NCBI RefSeq assembly: GCF_013377085.1
Contig: NZ_JACAAX010000008.1
Span: forward strand, 62,001 to 126,000
From: Rhodoplanes sp.
GTDB taxonomy: Bacteria > Pseudomonadota > Alphaproteobacteria > Rhizobiales > Xanthobacteraceae
Length of the DNA: 64,000 nt
Reading direction: 5' to 3'
Both the position numbers and the translations under genes were made by a program. How positions within the stretch are numbered: the stretch's first letter is position 1; every line of letters starts with the position of its first letter. The notes beneath the pieces were generated by a model. That model did no database searches and was not told where the DNA came from. It was given only the letters and a program-made list of their open reading frames with translations. Shown in pieces: positions 1 through 8,331 of this stretch.

Positions 1-1178
1 TGCGGCAGGTTGCCGACCTCGACGGCCTCGGAGGCCTTCAGCGGCACCTCGAGCGTGACATTGTCGCCGCGCATCACCCGCACCTTGCCGATCGGCTGGC
101 CCTCGGCCACCGGCGCCCGCACCGGGCCCGTGTAGACGATGCGGGCCGAGATGCGGTCGTTGGTGTTCTTCGGAATCAGCACCGAGACGGCGCCGTTGGC
201 GACCAGCGGCACACTGCCCTGCGTCCCGCCGAACACCTTGGCGTCGCCGATGACCTGACCGTCGGCGAACAGCGGCCGCGCCTCGAAGCCGGAGAAGCCC
301 CAGTCGAGCAGGCGCTTGCCTTCGTCGGCGCGGTCCTTGGCGGTCTTCAGCCCGTTGATCGCCACGATCAGCCGCAGCCCGTTCTGAAGGGCCGAGCCGA
401 CCAGGCCGTAGCCGCCCTCGGCAGTGAAGCCGGTCTTCATGCCGTCGGCGCCGATGTTGAGCGGCAGCAGCGGGTTGCGGTTGAGCTGGCGGATCTTGTT
501 CCAGGTGAACTCGCGCTCGCCGTAGATCGGATAGAACTCCGGATAGGTCTTGTTGATGTGCTGGGCGAGCTTGGCCAGCTCCCGCATGGTCACCAGATTG
601 GCCGGGTCAGGCAGGCCGGTGGCGTTGCCGAAGGTCGACCGCGTCAGGCCGAGCTCGCGGGCCCGCTTGGTCATCGCCTGGGCGAAGCTGCGCTCATTGC
701 CGGCGATGCCTTCCGCGAGCGCGATGGCGGCGTCGTTGCCCGACTGGATGATGAGCCCGCGCAGCAGGTCCTCGACCCGGGTCTTGCTGTGGATCGGCGC
801 GAACATGCTGGAGGTGTGCGAGGGCGCGCCGCCGCGCCGCCAGGCGTCCTCGCTGACCATGAGCTCCTGGTCGAGCGTCAGCCGGCCGGCCTTGATCTCG
901 TTGAACACGACCTCGGCCGTCATCAGCTTGGCGAGGCTGGACGGCGGGCTCGGCACGTCGGCGGCCTTCTCGTACAGGACCGTGCCGGTCTCGGCGTCGA
1001 TCAGGATCGCGTAGGGCGCGGCGGTCTGGAACCCGTCGTCCTTCTTCGCACCGGAGACCGAATTGTTGGCGGCTCCCGCAGCGGCGACCAAAGCCAGCAC
1101 GAGGGCGAAGGCGCCGAACAGACCGCCGCCCCGAACGCCCAACCGGGCCGCCCACAGGCGGCGAAGCAATCGAATCAT
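1..1178 (-). CDS. D-alanyl-D-alanine carboxypeptidase (PBP5/6 family), C-terminus cut by window edge
   Basis: Penicillin-binding-protein-type DD-carboxypeptidase that trims the terminal D-Ala of peptidoglycan stem peptides in the periplasm. Translation from ATG at 1178 gives a basic N-terminus and a hydrophobic signal segment (LFGAFALVLALVAAAGAA). The active-site SxxK follows as SLAKLMT, then SGN (IIQSGNDAAIALAE) and KTG (DGMKTGFTAEGG), in the family order. The open frame continues through base 1, so the last residues are missing. It lies downstream of rlpA on the same strand with a gap of about 125 bp, a neighbourhood common in Hyphomicrobiales, and both genes act on the cell wall. The family call is certain. 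Which paralogue it is (dacA, dacC or dacF) cannot be decided here. Confidence 0.93.
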   Translation of the reverse strand, partial: MIRLLRRLWAARLGVRGGGLFGAFALVLALVAAAGAANNSVSGAKKDDGFQTAAPYAILIDAETGTVLYEKAADVPSPPSSLAKLMTAEVVFNEIKAGRLTLDQELMVSEDAWRRGGAPSHTSSMFAPIHSKTRVEDLLRGLIIQSGNDAAIALAEGIAGNERSFAQAMTKRARELGLTRSTFGNATGLPDPANLVTMRELAKLAQHINKTYPEFYPIYGEREFTWNKIRQLNRNPLLPLNIGADGMKTGFTAEGGYGLVGSALQNGLRLIVAINGLKTAKDRADEGKRLLDWGFSGFEARPLFADGQVIGDAKVFGGTQGSVPLVANGAVSVLIPKNTNDRISARIVYTGPVRAPVAEGQPIGKVRVMRGDNVTLEVPLKASEAVEVGNLP

Positions 1179-1303
1179 GGCCGTCGAGTCCCACCAGAGT
1201 TGGCCGGAACAATGGCGCGGCCGGCCCGCCGGGACAATGCCGCAGCCGGGCTCGCCAGAGAAAATCCTTGCGAAACTAATGGTTGTGCCGTGACGCTCGC
1301 AGC

Positions 1304-2242
1304 CTAGTAGAGGCCGCGGCCGGTCATCACGGCCGGCAGGGGCTCGCGCCCGGCCTTCGATTCGGCCGCCGCATAGGCCGATGCCGGGGGCTTCGCGCCG
1401 CGCTCACGCCCCGACGCCACCACGGGCGCCGCTTCGGCCGGCATGCGGTCGCGCTGCGAGGTGCGCCCCGAGGGCCGCGACGGGGCCGGCGCAGACGGCT
1501 GCTCGTCGAGCCCGAGGCCGAAGGGCCGCTCGGGCGGCATCGGCACGCCGCTGCGGGGCGGCAGGGCGGCGGGGCGCAAATCGGGCAAGAAGGGCCGGGT
1601 CGCCGCGACCATCACGAGCGAGGGCGGCGGCGCCGGCTGGCCATGGCGCAGCGTCGCCATCAGCAGCCCGTCGTCGGAGCCTTCGAGCGGGGCGCGGCCG
1701 ACATACTCGACCCGCACCCGCGCCGTGCCGTTGCCCTGGAAACCGAGCATGTCGGCGGCCTTGACCGAGACGTCGACCAGCCGACCTTGGTGGAACGGGC
1801 CGCGGTCGTTGACCCGCAGCACGATCGAGCGGTTGTTGCCGAGATTGGTCACCCGGATGTAGCTCGGCATCGGCAAGGTCGGGTGCGCCGCCGACATGCT
1901 GTGCATGTCGAACACCTCGCCATTGGCGGTGAGCCGGCCGTGGAAGTCGGGGCCGTACCAGGAGGCGAGACCCTCGGCCCGGTAGTTGACGTCCTCCTCG
2001 GGGACATACATGCGGCCGCCCACCATGTAGGGCTTGCCGAGCCGGTAGCCACCGCCGCCTTTCGGCACCGGATCACCGGGCTCGACGACGCGCGGGCTCG
2101 CGGCGACGCCGTAACGCGGATCGATCTGTGGAAACAGCTTGCCGCCGGAACCCGAGCATTGCGCCAGCAGCGCGCACGCCACCGCGGTCGCGCCGACGCG
2201 CGCCAGTGGCCCCAACCGTCCCCGCATCTCCCCCCGGATCAT
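1304..2242 (-). CDS. rlpA: Septal ring lytic transglycosylase RlpA-like lipoprotein
   Basis: RlpA cleaves naked (denuded) glycan strands in septal peptidoglycan. About 312 residues. The N-terminus has a lipoprotein signal (AVACALLAQCSGSGG), so the mature protein should be anchored at its Cys. The double-psi beta-barrel domain is clear: GLASWYGPDFHGRLTANGE, then FDMHSMSAAHPTLP and VRVNDRGPFHQGRLVDVS. The catalytic-type Asp (NDRGP) is kept. The C-terminal 110 residues are rich in Pro, Ala and Arg, and no SPOR domain is recognisable. I chose ATG 2242 because a GGAGGGGGG stretch lies about 10 bases upstream. ATG 2227 is possible. It precedes the carboxypeptidase gene on the same strand. Confidence 0.9.
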   Translation of the reverse strand: MIRGEMRGRLGPLARVGATAVACALLAQCSGSGGKLFPQIDPRYGVAASPRVVEPGDPVPKGGGGYRLGKPYMVGGRMYVPEEDVNYRAEGLASWYGPDFHGRLTANGEVFDMHSMSAAHPTLPMPSYIRVTNLGNNRSIVLRVNDRGPFHQGRLVDVSVKAADMLGFQGNGTARVRVEYVGRAPLEGSDDGLLMATLRHGQPAPPPSLVMVAATRPFLPDLRPAALPPRSGVPMPPERPFGLGLDEQPSAPAPSRPSGRTSQRDRMPAEAAPVVASGRERGAKPPASAYAAAESKAGREPLPAVMTGRGLY

Positions 2243-2624
2243 CCGACGAGGATCCCCCCTCCCTTGCCGTGGACGCCGAACGCGCGCCCCGTTCCCCCTG
2301 AACGAGACGCTCGACCATCCACGGACGAACCGCCGCGGCTCTCTCGGGAGTCGCAATCGGTTCGGGCCTCACGATACGCGACCGCACCACGGCGCGGAAC
2401 CGAAACACTTTGGCAAGGTAAATGAGCCGGAAAGAAGACACCTGGGCGCCGGCGAAGCCTGCACCGGCGGACCGCCCTCGGCCGGCGCGACGGCCCTGCA
2501 GACGACGGACGCCGAAGCCGGCGAGCGTCGCGTGCGTGCCTGCCGAAGGGCGTCACGACAAAGGCGCGTCACCGGAGCGGCGACGCGCCTTTGCGAAGGT
2601 TCTGTCGACGAAGCGGCGTGCGAC
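2243..2624. other. Intergenic stretch upstream of rlpA
   Basis: No convincing gene. It holds the rlpA upstream region on its left and the terminator hairpin of the small gene at 2625-2798 on its right. Long open frames here are G+C-driven shadows. Confidence 0.5.
2560..2592 (-). terminator. Intrinsic-terminator-like hairpin
   Basis: An 11-bp perfect stem, AAAGGCGCGTC (2560-2570) with GACGCGCCTTT (2582-2592), and an 11-base loop. It lies 33 bp past the stop of the minus-strand small gene 2798-2625, which is the expected place for its terminator. There is no long U run, so it may be a weak or Rho-assisted end. Confidence 0.6.
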
Positions 2625-2798
2625 TCAAGCCAGCTTGTCGACCACCTGCCCGGTTCCCGGCGCGGTGGCGGCCTGGACCGGCTGCGCCTGCACGGCGCCC
2701 CGGTCGTCGCTGTCGCCGTCGCGGTCCGGGCCCGGCGCTTCGGCACGTTCCGGCGCGGTCGGCATGACGGGGGCCGAACTGATGGCGGATACGCTCAT
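2625..2798 (-). CDS. Small conserved Asp/Ala-rich protein of unknown function (57 aa)
   Basis: A 57-residue protein starting MSVSAISSAP, with a central acidic DRDGDSDDRG patch and a PGTGQVVDKLA end. Very similar short proteins with an acidic centre and a PGTG..VDK-type tail are frequent in Hyphomicrobiales, from memory of the family and without a search. The ATG at 2798 has a strong ribosome site, AGGGAG with five bases spacing, and a terminator hairpin follows the stop. These make translation likely despite the length. There is no signal peptide or membrane segment. Function unknown. Confidence 0.7.
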   Translation of the reverse strand: MSVSAISSAPVMPTAPERAEAPGPDRDGDSDDRGAVQAQPVQAATAPGTGQVVDKLA

Positions 2799-3150
2799 GA
2801 CAACTCCCTGACGGCGGCCCCACGGCCGCGGCGGTGGTGCGGGCTGGTGCAGCCCGAAACGCACGGCAGGCGCCCGAGCCCACCACGCATACGCGTGAAC
2901 CCGCACCATGGGGGACCATTCGTTCGCATTCCATTACCGCGATACGAGTCACGCCCCAGTTGCGCGCGATATCGCCACGGGATCCGCCCCGACATTGGTG
3001 CCGTGGCGCCTGCCATGGCGTCGGCCGGGTCGCCGACCGGCGCTGCGCCGCGGCTACGCAGTGGAACGGGTGCCGGCTTTCGTCGCACAATCGGAAGTAT
3101 CCGTTAACCGACGTGTGGCTAGGCTTCGTCGAAACCACGAGACAGCCCGC
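2799..3150. other. Intergenic stretch between two divergent small genes
   Basis: Upstream region of both the minus gene at 2798 and the plus gene at 3151, so it must hold two promoters. I could not pick -35/-10 boxes with confidence. Confidence 0.4.
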
Positions 3151-3480
3151 ATGCGATCGTCACGCCGCCTCGGACGCCTGCTCCGCGCCCATGTCCGGAT
3201 CGTCTCCGGTCTCGCCGCCGGCGCCGTGCTGGCGGTGGCGATCGGAATCGCATGGCTGCCGTCGCCGGGCTCCCCGGTCCGCTCGAGCATCGGCCCCGAG
3301 GGTACGATCCGGCTGGCGCCCGATCCCCACAAGCAGTGCCAGCGGCTCGGCTTCGACAACCGCAACGGCGAGTTCCGCGACCGCGGCGTTTCGGCGTGCG
3401 AGCCGGCCGACGCCGACACCACGGCGGTCGACCGGATGCAGGCCGTGCGCGCCTGGTTCAACCGCGGCGCTGCCCGGTAG
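3151..3480 (+). CDS. Small membrane-anchored hypothetical protein (109 aa)
   Basis: A 109-residue protein with a basic N-terminus followed by one hydrophobic helix (GLAAGAVLAVAIGIAWL, about residues 20-37). The short soluble part carries CQRLGFDNRNGEFRD and an invariant-looking GVSACEP. The two Cys could form a disulfide if this part is periplasmic. Short proteins with the same C-x-x-x-x-FDN.NG pattern are common in Hyphomicrobiales, recalled and not searched. No function is known. It is the last gene before tRNA-Ser and so the last gene outside the island on this side. Confidence 0.6.
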   Translation: MRSSRRLGRLLRAHVRIVSGLAAGAVLAVAIGIAWLPSPGSPVRSSIGPEGTIRLAPDPHKQCQRLGFDNRNGEFRDRGVSACEPADADTTAVDRMQAVRAWFNRGAAR

Positions 3481-3619
3481 CGCGCCATCGGCCGATCGTC
3501 GACACGGATCACCGCACGAAGTCGCCGCCCTGCCCCTCGACGGGCCGAATGCGCCGCACCCGTCCTGCGGGGCTTCCGGGGCGCCGCGACCTCTGCTAGG
3601 CGAGTGATCCGGCACGATC

Positions 3620-3709
3620 GGACGGGTGGCCGAGTGGTTGAAGGCAGCGGTCTTGAAAACCGCCAGAGGCGCAAGTCTCTCGTGGGTTCGAATCCCACCC
3701 CGTCCGCCA
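3620..3709 (+). tRNA. tRNA-Ser (anticodon TGA)
   Basis: A 90-base class II tRNA. The acceptor stem GGACGGG pairs with CCCGTCC, the D-arm is GGCCGAGTGG, and the anticodon loop CTTGAAA (anticodon TGA) closes on GCGGT/ACCGC. There is a long variable arm and a T-arm GTGGGTTCGAATCCCAC. The discriminator is G and CCA is encoded. Its 3' end is the integration site of the island on its right. Confidence 0.97.
3696..3709 (+). other. attL-type core: 3' end of tRNA-Ser
   Basis: The 14 bases CACCCCGTCCGCCA end the tRNA gene and are repeated exactly at 34216-34229. A looser match extends five bases further out (GTTCG at the same distance in both copies). This is the usual footprint of a tyrosine recombinase using a tRNA 3' end. 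Confidence 0.8.
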
Positions 3710-3764
3710 CTTAATCAACATAAGACACTGTTTTAGTGCGATATTTTGAAGTGAGATTATTTCC

Positions 3765-3789
3765 GATCCCCCAATTCGTCCCCCAATCG
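3765..3789. repeat. Arm-type tandem motif at left island end
   Basis: GATCCCCCAATTCG followed by TCCCCCAATCG. It matches the motif pair at 34076-34100 immediately upstream of the integrase. Candidate integrase arm-binding sites. Confidence 0.5.
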
Positions 3790-3843
3790 AGCGGGATCCG
3801 TGATCGGTTGAACGAGAGCCGGTTGGACCCGAAACACGTCGAG

Positions 3844-5985
3844 CTATCGGCTCGGCTCGTGCGGAGCCTCGGTGGCTTGCTCCGCGGATCCGGTCTTCGG
3901 GGCGCATAGAGGCGCGTTCAGTGCAAATGCGAGCGCAAGCACGCAGCACACGACGGCGACCGAACGGGCGATCTGTCGAAGCGACGCCATCGCCACGCCA
4001 TTGCCGATGCTGCGCCTGGCGGAGCGCGGCACCGGCCCGAGACGCGGGAAGAAATTGAGCGCAGCTCCGCACAGGCAAACGATTGCGAACGTCCAGGCGA
4101 GTTGCCCCGAGACGGACACCATCGTTTCCGATCCGCACAGCTTTGCGGTCGGTAGAGCCCCTTGGACCGATTTCATCGCGAGGACGGCATTCAGCCATTC
4201 CTTGTCGCCGAACGCGAAGTTCATGCCGAGCAGCGCAGCGGGTACGACGACCAGGAGACCCAGGCCGGCAAGCAACGAAAGCCGCTCGGCCGAGCGGGCG
4301 GTGCGCTCCTGTTCCTGGTCCCGCAGGAAACCGCGCGACGTCTCGATCTCGTTGAGGACCTCGGCAAACCACTTGTCGAGCGACAGAAGCTCGCGGAGCT
4401 TCGCGTAGATTTCGCTCGGCTGCACCTGGTTCGAGACGCCCGTGAACCAGTAGCGGTGCACGAACGCCTGGAACTCCCGCTCGATGCAGTGCAGGTTGAC
4501 CCGCAGATCCTGCCGCGCCTGGTCGTCGGTATCGTCTGCCGTCTTCGCATACTGTTCCATCGCCTCCGACACCCAGTTCGAGAAGGCGAGCAGCGCGGCG
4601 GCTTGGAACTGGGCGACCAGCATCATCTGAAAATAGTGTCGCCGCATGTGCATCTCGACGAGGTCTACGAAATCGCCCTCGCTGACGATGCACGCCATGT
4701 TGTAGCCGCACAGGACATAGCGGGTTCCCCAGGAGCTGAACCGATCATAGGCGTGGAGCGCGTCGAAGTTCTCGAGGAAGCCGTGTCCGTAAGGATGCTC
4801 GTCGCCCGCCTTGTCACAGAAGCACAGGCGTGCCCAGGCGCCATCCGAGAGACGGGCGATGTTCGGCACCGACAGGAAGGTGGTTGTCGCCATGCGCTCG
4901 TCGGCGACGAAGCGCCACTGCGACAGATCCGATTTTGGAACCACCCCCGATTCGGTCTGTGAGGTTCCGCGCAGCAGCAGGGCCTTCGGCAGCAGGGCTT
5001 CCCACCAAGGCAGCAATCGCGGGACGCCGTGCGAAAAGCCGGCCTCGAAGGCGTTCATGACCGTCTCGCGAGACGGCACGATGTGGGGCTCTCCTGCTCC
5101 GGCCTTGTCGTGCCAGGTGACCTCGGCCGGCACACCGTCGGCCCACACCAGGAGATCGAGCGATTGCGGTGCACCGACGGCTGCCTCGACCCAGTAGGGG
5201 ATGTAGAGGCGCCGGAAGCATTCGATCAGATCGAGAAGGTCGGCGACCGTGGCCTGCTCCGGCACGCCGCCGCTCGGATTGGCCGGCGTTCGCCGGACGA
5301 CGGACGGAACCACGCCCTTGCCTGCCTCCCGCGGCAGCGACACCGTCACGGCGAGCACGGCGATACCGGCCTCGAAGAGATGCAGGTTGATGGTGTCCAC
5401 CGCGAGCGTGATCACGCGCGACGATCGTCGCCCCATCGCGCTCACCGGGGGAGCTTTCGGCGTCGAGGCGCGCCATGTCGCTTGTGCCTCGGTGCGCTCG
5501 TCGCCGTCGAACCCCTCGACCGACCCGAGCGCGACACTGACCCGAGCGATGCCGCAACGCTGGAAGACCCGCTGGGCCGGCGAAGCCCCACGATGTTCCG
5601 ATCGGGCACCGTCGCCGTAAAGGAATCGCTGGACGAACCGATGAAAGAAGATCGTCTCCTGATAGCGCTCGGCGAGAAGGTCGTCGTCGGGCCGGGCGTG
5701 CGCATCCGGCGTCTCGGCGGAGCGTCCCACCGATGCCGGCGCCGCGGCGCGTTCGCAATGGGTGAGCGCATCGATCTCGCGCCACGTCTCCTTGTCGGAG
5801 CGCGTCAGCGCGGCAGCCATACCGTCGACCAGCGTCCCGGCAGGCGTGTCGAATCCGCTGCCCGTCTCGCCCCGCGCCAGTGCCAGGGGAAAAAGCAGCG
5901 TATGGCGGAACCGCAGCGCCGTGATCGCCTTCACGCTGTCGTGGTCGTTCTGCTTGAACCCGCCCTTCGCCGCCTTCGCAGCCAT
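3844..5985 (-). CDS. CorA-like membrane protein, putative type III CRISPR signalling effector
   Basis: About 713 residues, more than twice the length of a Mg2+ transporter CorA. A long soluble N-terminal part (about 1-565) precedes a CorA-like C-terminus. A charged helix (LNEIETSRGFLRDQEQERTA) runs into TM1 (SLLAGLGLLVVVPAALLGMNF), which ends in LGMN, the CorA GMN signature, at about residues 586-589. Two further hydrophobic segments lie near 626-646 and 672-692. CorA-family proteins are known membrane effectors of some type III CRISPR systems; in Bacteroides fragilis III-B, CorA responds to SAM-AMP. The neighbours support this role: the NrN-like gene starts 200 bp away divergently, and the arrays and Cas10 operon follow. 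ATG 5985 was chosen because GGAGGAG lies six bases upstream. Earlier starts up to 6210 lack such a site. It could instead be an unrelated ion channel, but the context argues against that. Confidence 0.75.
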   Translation of the reverse strand: MAAKAAKGGFKQNDHDSVKAITALRFRHTLLFPLALARGETGSGFDTPAGTLVDGMAAALTRSDKETWREIDALTHCERAAAPASVGRSAETPDAHARPDDDLLAERYQETIFFHRFVQRFLYGDGARSEHRGASPAQRVFQRCGIARVSVALGSVEGFDGDERTEAQATWRASTPKAPPVSAMGRRSSRVITLAVDTINLHLFEAGIAVLAVTVSLPREAGKGVVPSVVRRTPANPSGGVPEQATVADLLDLIECFRRLYIPYWVEAAVGAPQSLDLLVWADGVPAEVTWHDKAGAGEPHIVPSRETVMNAFEAGFSHGVPRLLPWWEALLPKALLLRGTSQTESGVVPKSDLSQWRFVADERMATTTFLSVPNIARLSDGAWARLCFCDKAGDEHPYGHGFLENFDALHAYDRFSSWGTRYVLCGYNMACIVSEGDFVDLVEMHMRRHYFQMMLVAQFQAAALLAFSNWVSEAMEQYAKTADDTDDQARQDLRVNLHCIEREFQAFVHRYWFTGVSNQVQPSEIYAKLRELLSLDKWFAEVLNEIETSRGFLRDQEQERTARSAERLSLLAGLGLLVVVPAALLGMNFAFGDKEWLNAVLAMKSVQGALPTAKLCGSETMVSVSGQLAWTFAIVCLCGAALNFFPRLGPVPRSARRSIGNGVAMASLRQIARSVAVVCCVLALAFALNAPLCAPKTGSAEQATEAPHEPSR

Positions 5986-6185
5986 CACCATCTCCTCCGG
6001 CTCGCGCATCTGCGGCGTCATGCTACCGTCCCGGGCAACACGACAAAACGCTGAATCGTGGCTGCCGCACTGGATCCGCATCATTCTTACGGCTAAGTCG
6101 ATCTTTCCGATCCGACAGCATTCGGCGCTCCCGAGCTCGCCCCCAAAGGGGCGACGAGGATGCCGCGCCCTCCGGAGACACGCGT
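5986..6185. promoter_or_regulatory. Divergent control region of the CorA-like and DHH genes
   Basis: A 200-bp gap between two divergent starts. It carries the GGAGGAG ribosome site of the minus gene and the GGAGA site (6174-6178) of the plus gene. No clear promoter boxes were identified. The shared region suggests co-regulation of effector and messenger-removal genes. Confidence 0.45.
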
Positions 6186-7073
6186 TTGACCAAGCCTTTG
6201 CCGCCGGCATCTGTTTGCGCGGGACCAGACCCGGAAAACCTCCGCTTTTTCCTCGGCGGTCATGACCTCGAGATGATCACGATCGCCGACTTGGTGCGCG
6301 ACACCCTCGGTCCCGATGCGGTCGTCGATCGTCGGCTCGGCTGGGGCGCCTGCAGCGCGGCCTATGCGGACGAGATCGCCGCCACGCTCGCGGCCAGCCG
6401 GGTGCCGGTGCTGGTAGAGCTCAGGGCCGACCCGGTCCTCGCCGCCACCGCGATCGTCGTCGATCACCACGGGCCGGACGTCGGCACCCCTTCGTCGCTC
6501 GCCCAGGTCTTCGCCTTGCTGCGCCGGCCTGCCACGCGGTGGACGCGCCGGCTCGCTCTCGTCGATGCCAACGATGTCGGCCACGTCCCCGGACTAAAAG
6601 CCCTCGGCGCGAGCCGGGACGAGTTGGCGGCGATTCGCCTCGCCGACCGCCGGGCCCAGGGCATCACGGCCGCCCAGGAGATCGCCGGCCGTCGGGCCTT
6701 GCGCAATGCGCGCCGGCACCTCGGCGGCCGCGTGCTGACGGTGCGGCTGCCGCATCGACGCAGCGCCACCGTGACCGACCCGGTGGCACTCGACAGGCGC
6801 TGGGCCGACGTCGAGAACCTGCTGGTCCTGATGCCGGGCGAGGTCGGCTTCTTCGGTTCCGGCGCCGGCGTGGTCGCGCTCGACCGCGCCTTTCCGGGCG
6901 GCTGGACCGGCGGCGCGCTGCCGCGGCGGGGATTTTGGGGGCGGACCGCCCGGACGCACCGGCTCGACCCGGCGCTGCTCGCCGTCCTCGACCGCACCCT
7001 GCCGTGCAGGCGCCGACTGTCCGGGTCGACACGCCGGGCTAAAGCTGTCGACACTTTCCATCGAGACAGATAG
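6186..7073 (+). CDS. DHH-superfamily phosphoesterase, NrN-like (putative SAM-AMP/second-messenger hydrolase)
   Basis: 295 residues from a TTG start, preceded by GGAGA with a seven-base spacer. Motifs follow the DHH order: GGHDLEM near residue 24, an Asp in VLVELRAD, the defining DHH in AIVVDHHGPDVG (about 93-104), and a further Asp/Asn motif LVDANDVGHVPG with the conserved block RLADRRAQGITAAQE. A Gly-rich FFGSGAGVV lies in the presumed substrate-binding C-terminus. NrN is the DHH/DHHA1 nanoRNase-like partner of CRISPR CorA that degrades SAM-AMP in B. fragilis type III-B. Here it is divergent from the CorA-like gene and lies 180 bp from a CRISPR array. The fold and metal site are well supported. 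The SAM-AMP substrate is inferred from context. Confidence 0.68.
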   Translation: MTKPLPPASVCAGPDPENLRFFLGGHDLEMITIADLVRDTLGPDAVVDRRLGWGACSAAYADEIAATLAASRVPVLVELRADPVLAATAIVVDHHGPDVGTPSSLAQVFALLRRPATRWTRRLALVDANDVGHVPGLKALGASRDELAAIRLADRRAQGITAAQEIAGRRALRNARRHLGGRVLTVRLPHRRSATVTDPVALDRRWADVENLLVLMPGEVGFFGSGAGVVALDRAFPGGWTGGALPRRGFWGRTARTHRLDPALLAVLDRTLPCRRRLSGSTRRAKAVDTFHRDR

Positions 7074-7255
7074 GGCGACGACGGCAAACGTCGACAGGGG
7101 CTCGACCCCAATGCGTGAACAACTGCACGAGTCGACAGATTTCAGGCAGTTTCCACTGATACGTCGATTTCAGCCGATTCTGTCTGGCAATTGGCCGAGG
7201 TCGGTGGAAACTGGCCTTGGAAATCCGGCGTTGACAGGTGGCTGCAGACCCCTCA
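7074..7255 (+). promoter_or_regulatory. Leader of CRISPR array 1
   Basis: 182 bp directly upstream of repeat 1, on the side away from the degenerate repeat. It shares three landmarks with the leaders of arrays 2 and 3: an inverted pair AGTTTCCACTGA (7149-7160) / TCGGTGGAAACT (7201-7212) with a 40-base loop, the box TTGACAG about 25 bases before the array, and GACCCCTCA abutting the first repeat. GTCGACA occurs in and just upstream of it (about 7047, 7089 and 7130). Transcription is inferred to run rightward. Confidence 0.75.
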
Positions 7256-8331
7256 GTCTGGCGCCATGCACCGCGCACCAGCGGACTGAAACCACGCCAG
7301 GAACGCCGCCGGGTCCTTGTTGTCGTCTGGCGCCATGCACCGCGCACCAGCGGACTGAAACACGCCGTCACTTTCCCCGTCGGCGCGGGAGTCGTCTGGC
7401 GCCATGCACCGCGCACCAGCGGACTGAAACTCGCGGAATTCGCGGCCTGTCATTCTGATGCGTCTGGCGCCATGCACCGCGCACCAGCGGACTGAAACCT
7501 GGCCGGGGTATTGCCCGCAGGCGAGAGCCGTCTGGCGCCATGCACCGCGCACCAGCGGACTGAAACCTCGTCGGAGAGGCTCGTGGTGCGAGACGCGAGG
7601 TCTGGCGCCATGCACCGCGCACCAGCGGACTGAAACCTCGCGATGCCGAGCTCCCGGCGCTTCGCAGCGTCTGGCGCCATGCACCGCGCACCAGCGGACT
7701 GAAACGCCGCCGCGAGTGCTTCCGACATTCCGTTCGGTCTGGCGCCATGCACCGCGCACCAGCGGACTGAAACGCAGTCACCTGCTCTTTCCAAATAGAG
7801 AGCATGTCTGGCGCCATGCACCGCGCACCAGCGGACTGAAACATAGTCGATCTTGGCGGCGACTTGCGGGAGGTGTCTGGCGCCATGCACCGCGCACCAG
7901 CGGACTGAAACATAGCCCCCGACGCGAGGACGGTGAAGAGCGTCTGGCGCCATGCACCGCGCACCAGCGGACTGAAACTTCTTCACAGGGCGGGCTTCAA
8001 GGATTTCATTTCCGGTCTGGCGCCATGCACCGCGCACCAGCGGACTGAAACCTGGCGGATCTTCTTCTGGCCGGACGTCCGAGTCTGGCGCCATGCACCG
8101 CGCACCAGCGGACTGAAACGCGTTCGCCTCGGCCGAGTCGTTGCGATCGGGTCTGGCGCCATGCACCGCGCACCAGCGGACTGAAATCACCTTCGTGATC
8201 AGTTCGGATCGGTCCATGTCACGCGTCTGGCGGCATGCACCGCGCACCAGCGGACTGAAACGCGCTCAGCTCGCGCACCTTCGTGATCAGTTCAGTCTGA
8301 CCGCACGCACCGCGAGCCAGCAGGCTGACCC
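7256..8331 (+). CRISPR. CRISPR array 1: 16 repeats (last degenerate), 15 spacers
   Basis: The 37-base repeat starts GTCTGGCGCCATGCACCG and ends CACCAGCGGACTGAAAC, with a small hairpin CCGC-GCACCA-GCGG. Starts are 7256, 7325, 7394, 7462, 7530, 7600, 7669, 7737, 7806, 7875, 7942, 8015, 8083, 8151, 8225 and 8295. Spacers are 30-37 bases. Repeat 14 ends in T, repeat 15 has one change, and repeat 16 is strongly decayed, which marks the trailer on the right. Cutting 3' of the hairpin would leave ACUGAAAC as an 8-base crRNA tag, typical of type III. The plus strand is therefore taken as the crRNA sense. Spacers 14 and 15 overlap in sequence. Confidence 0.98.
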
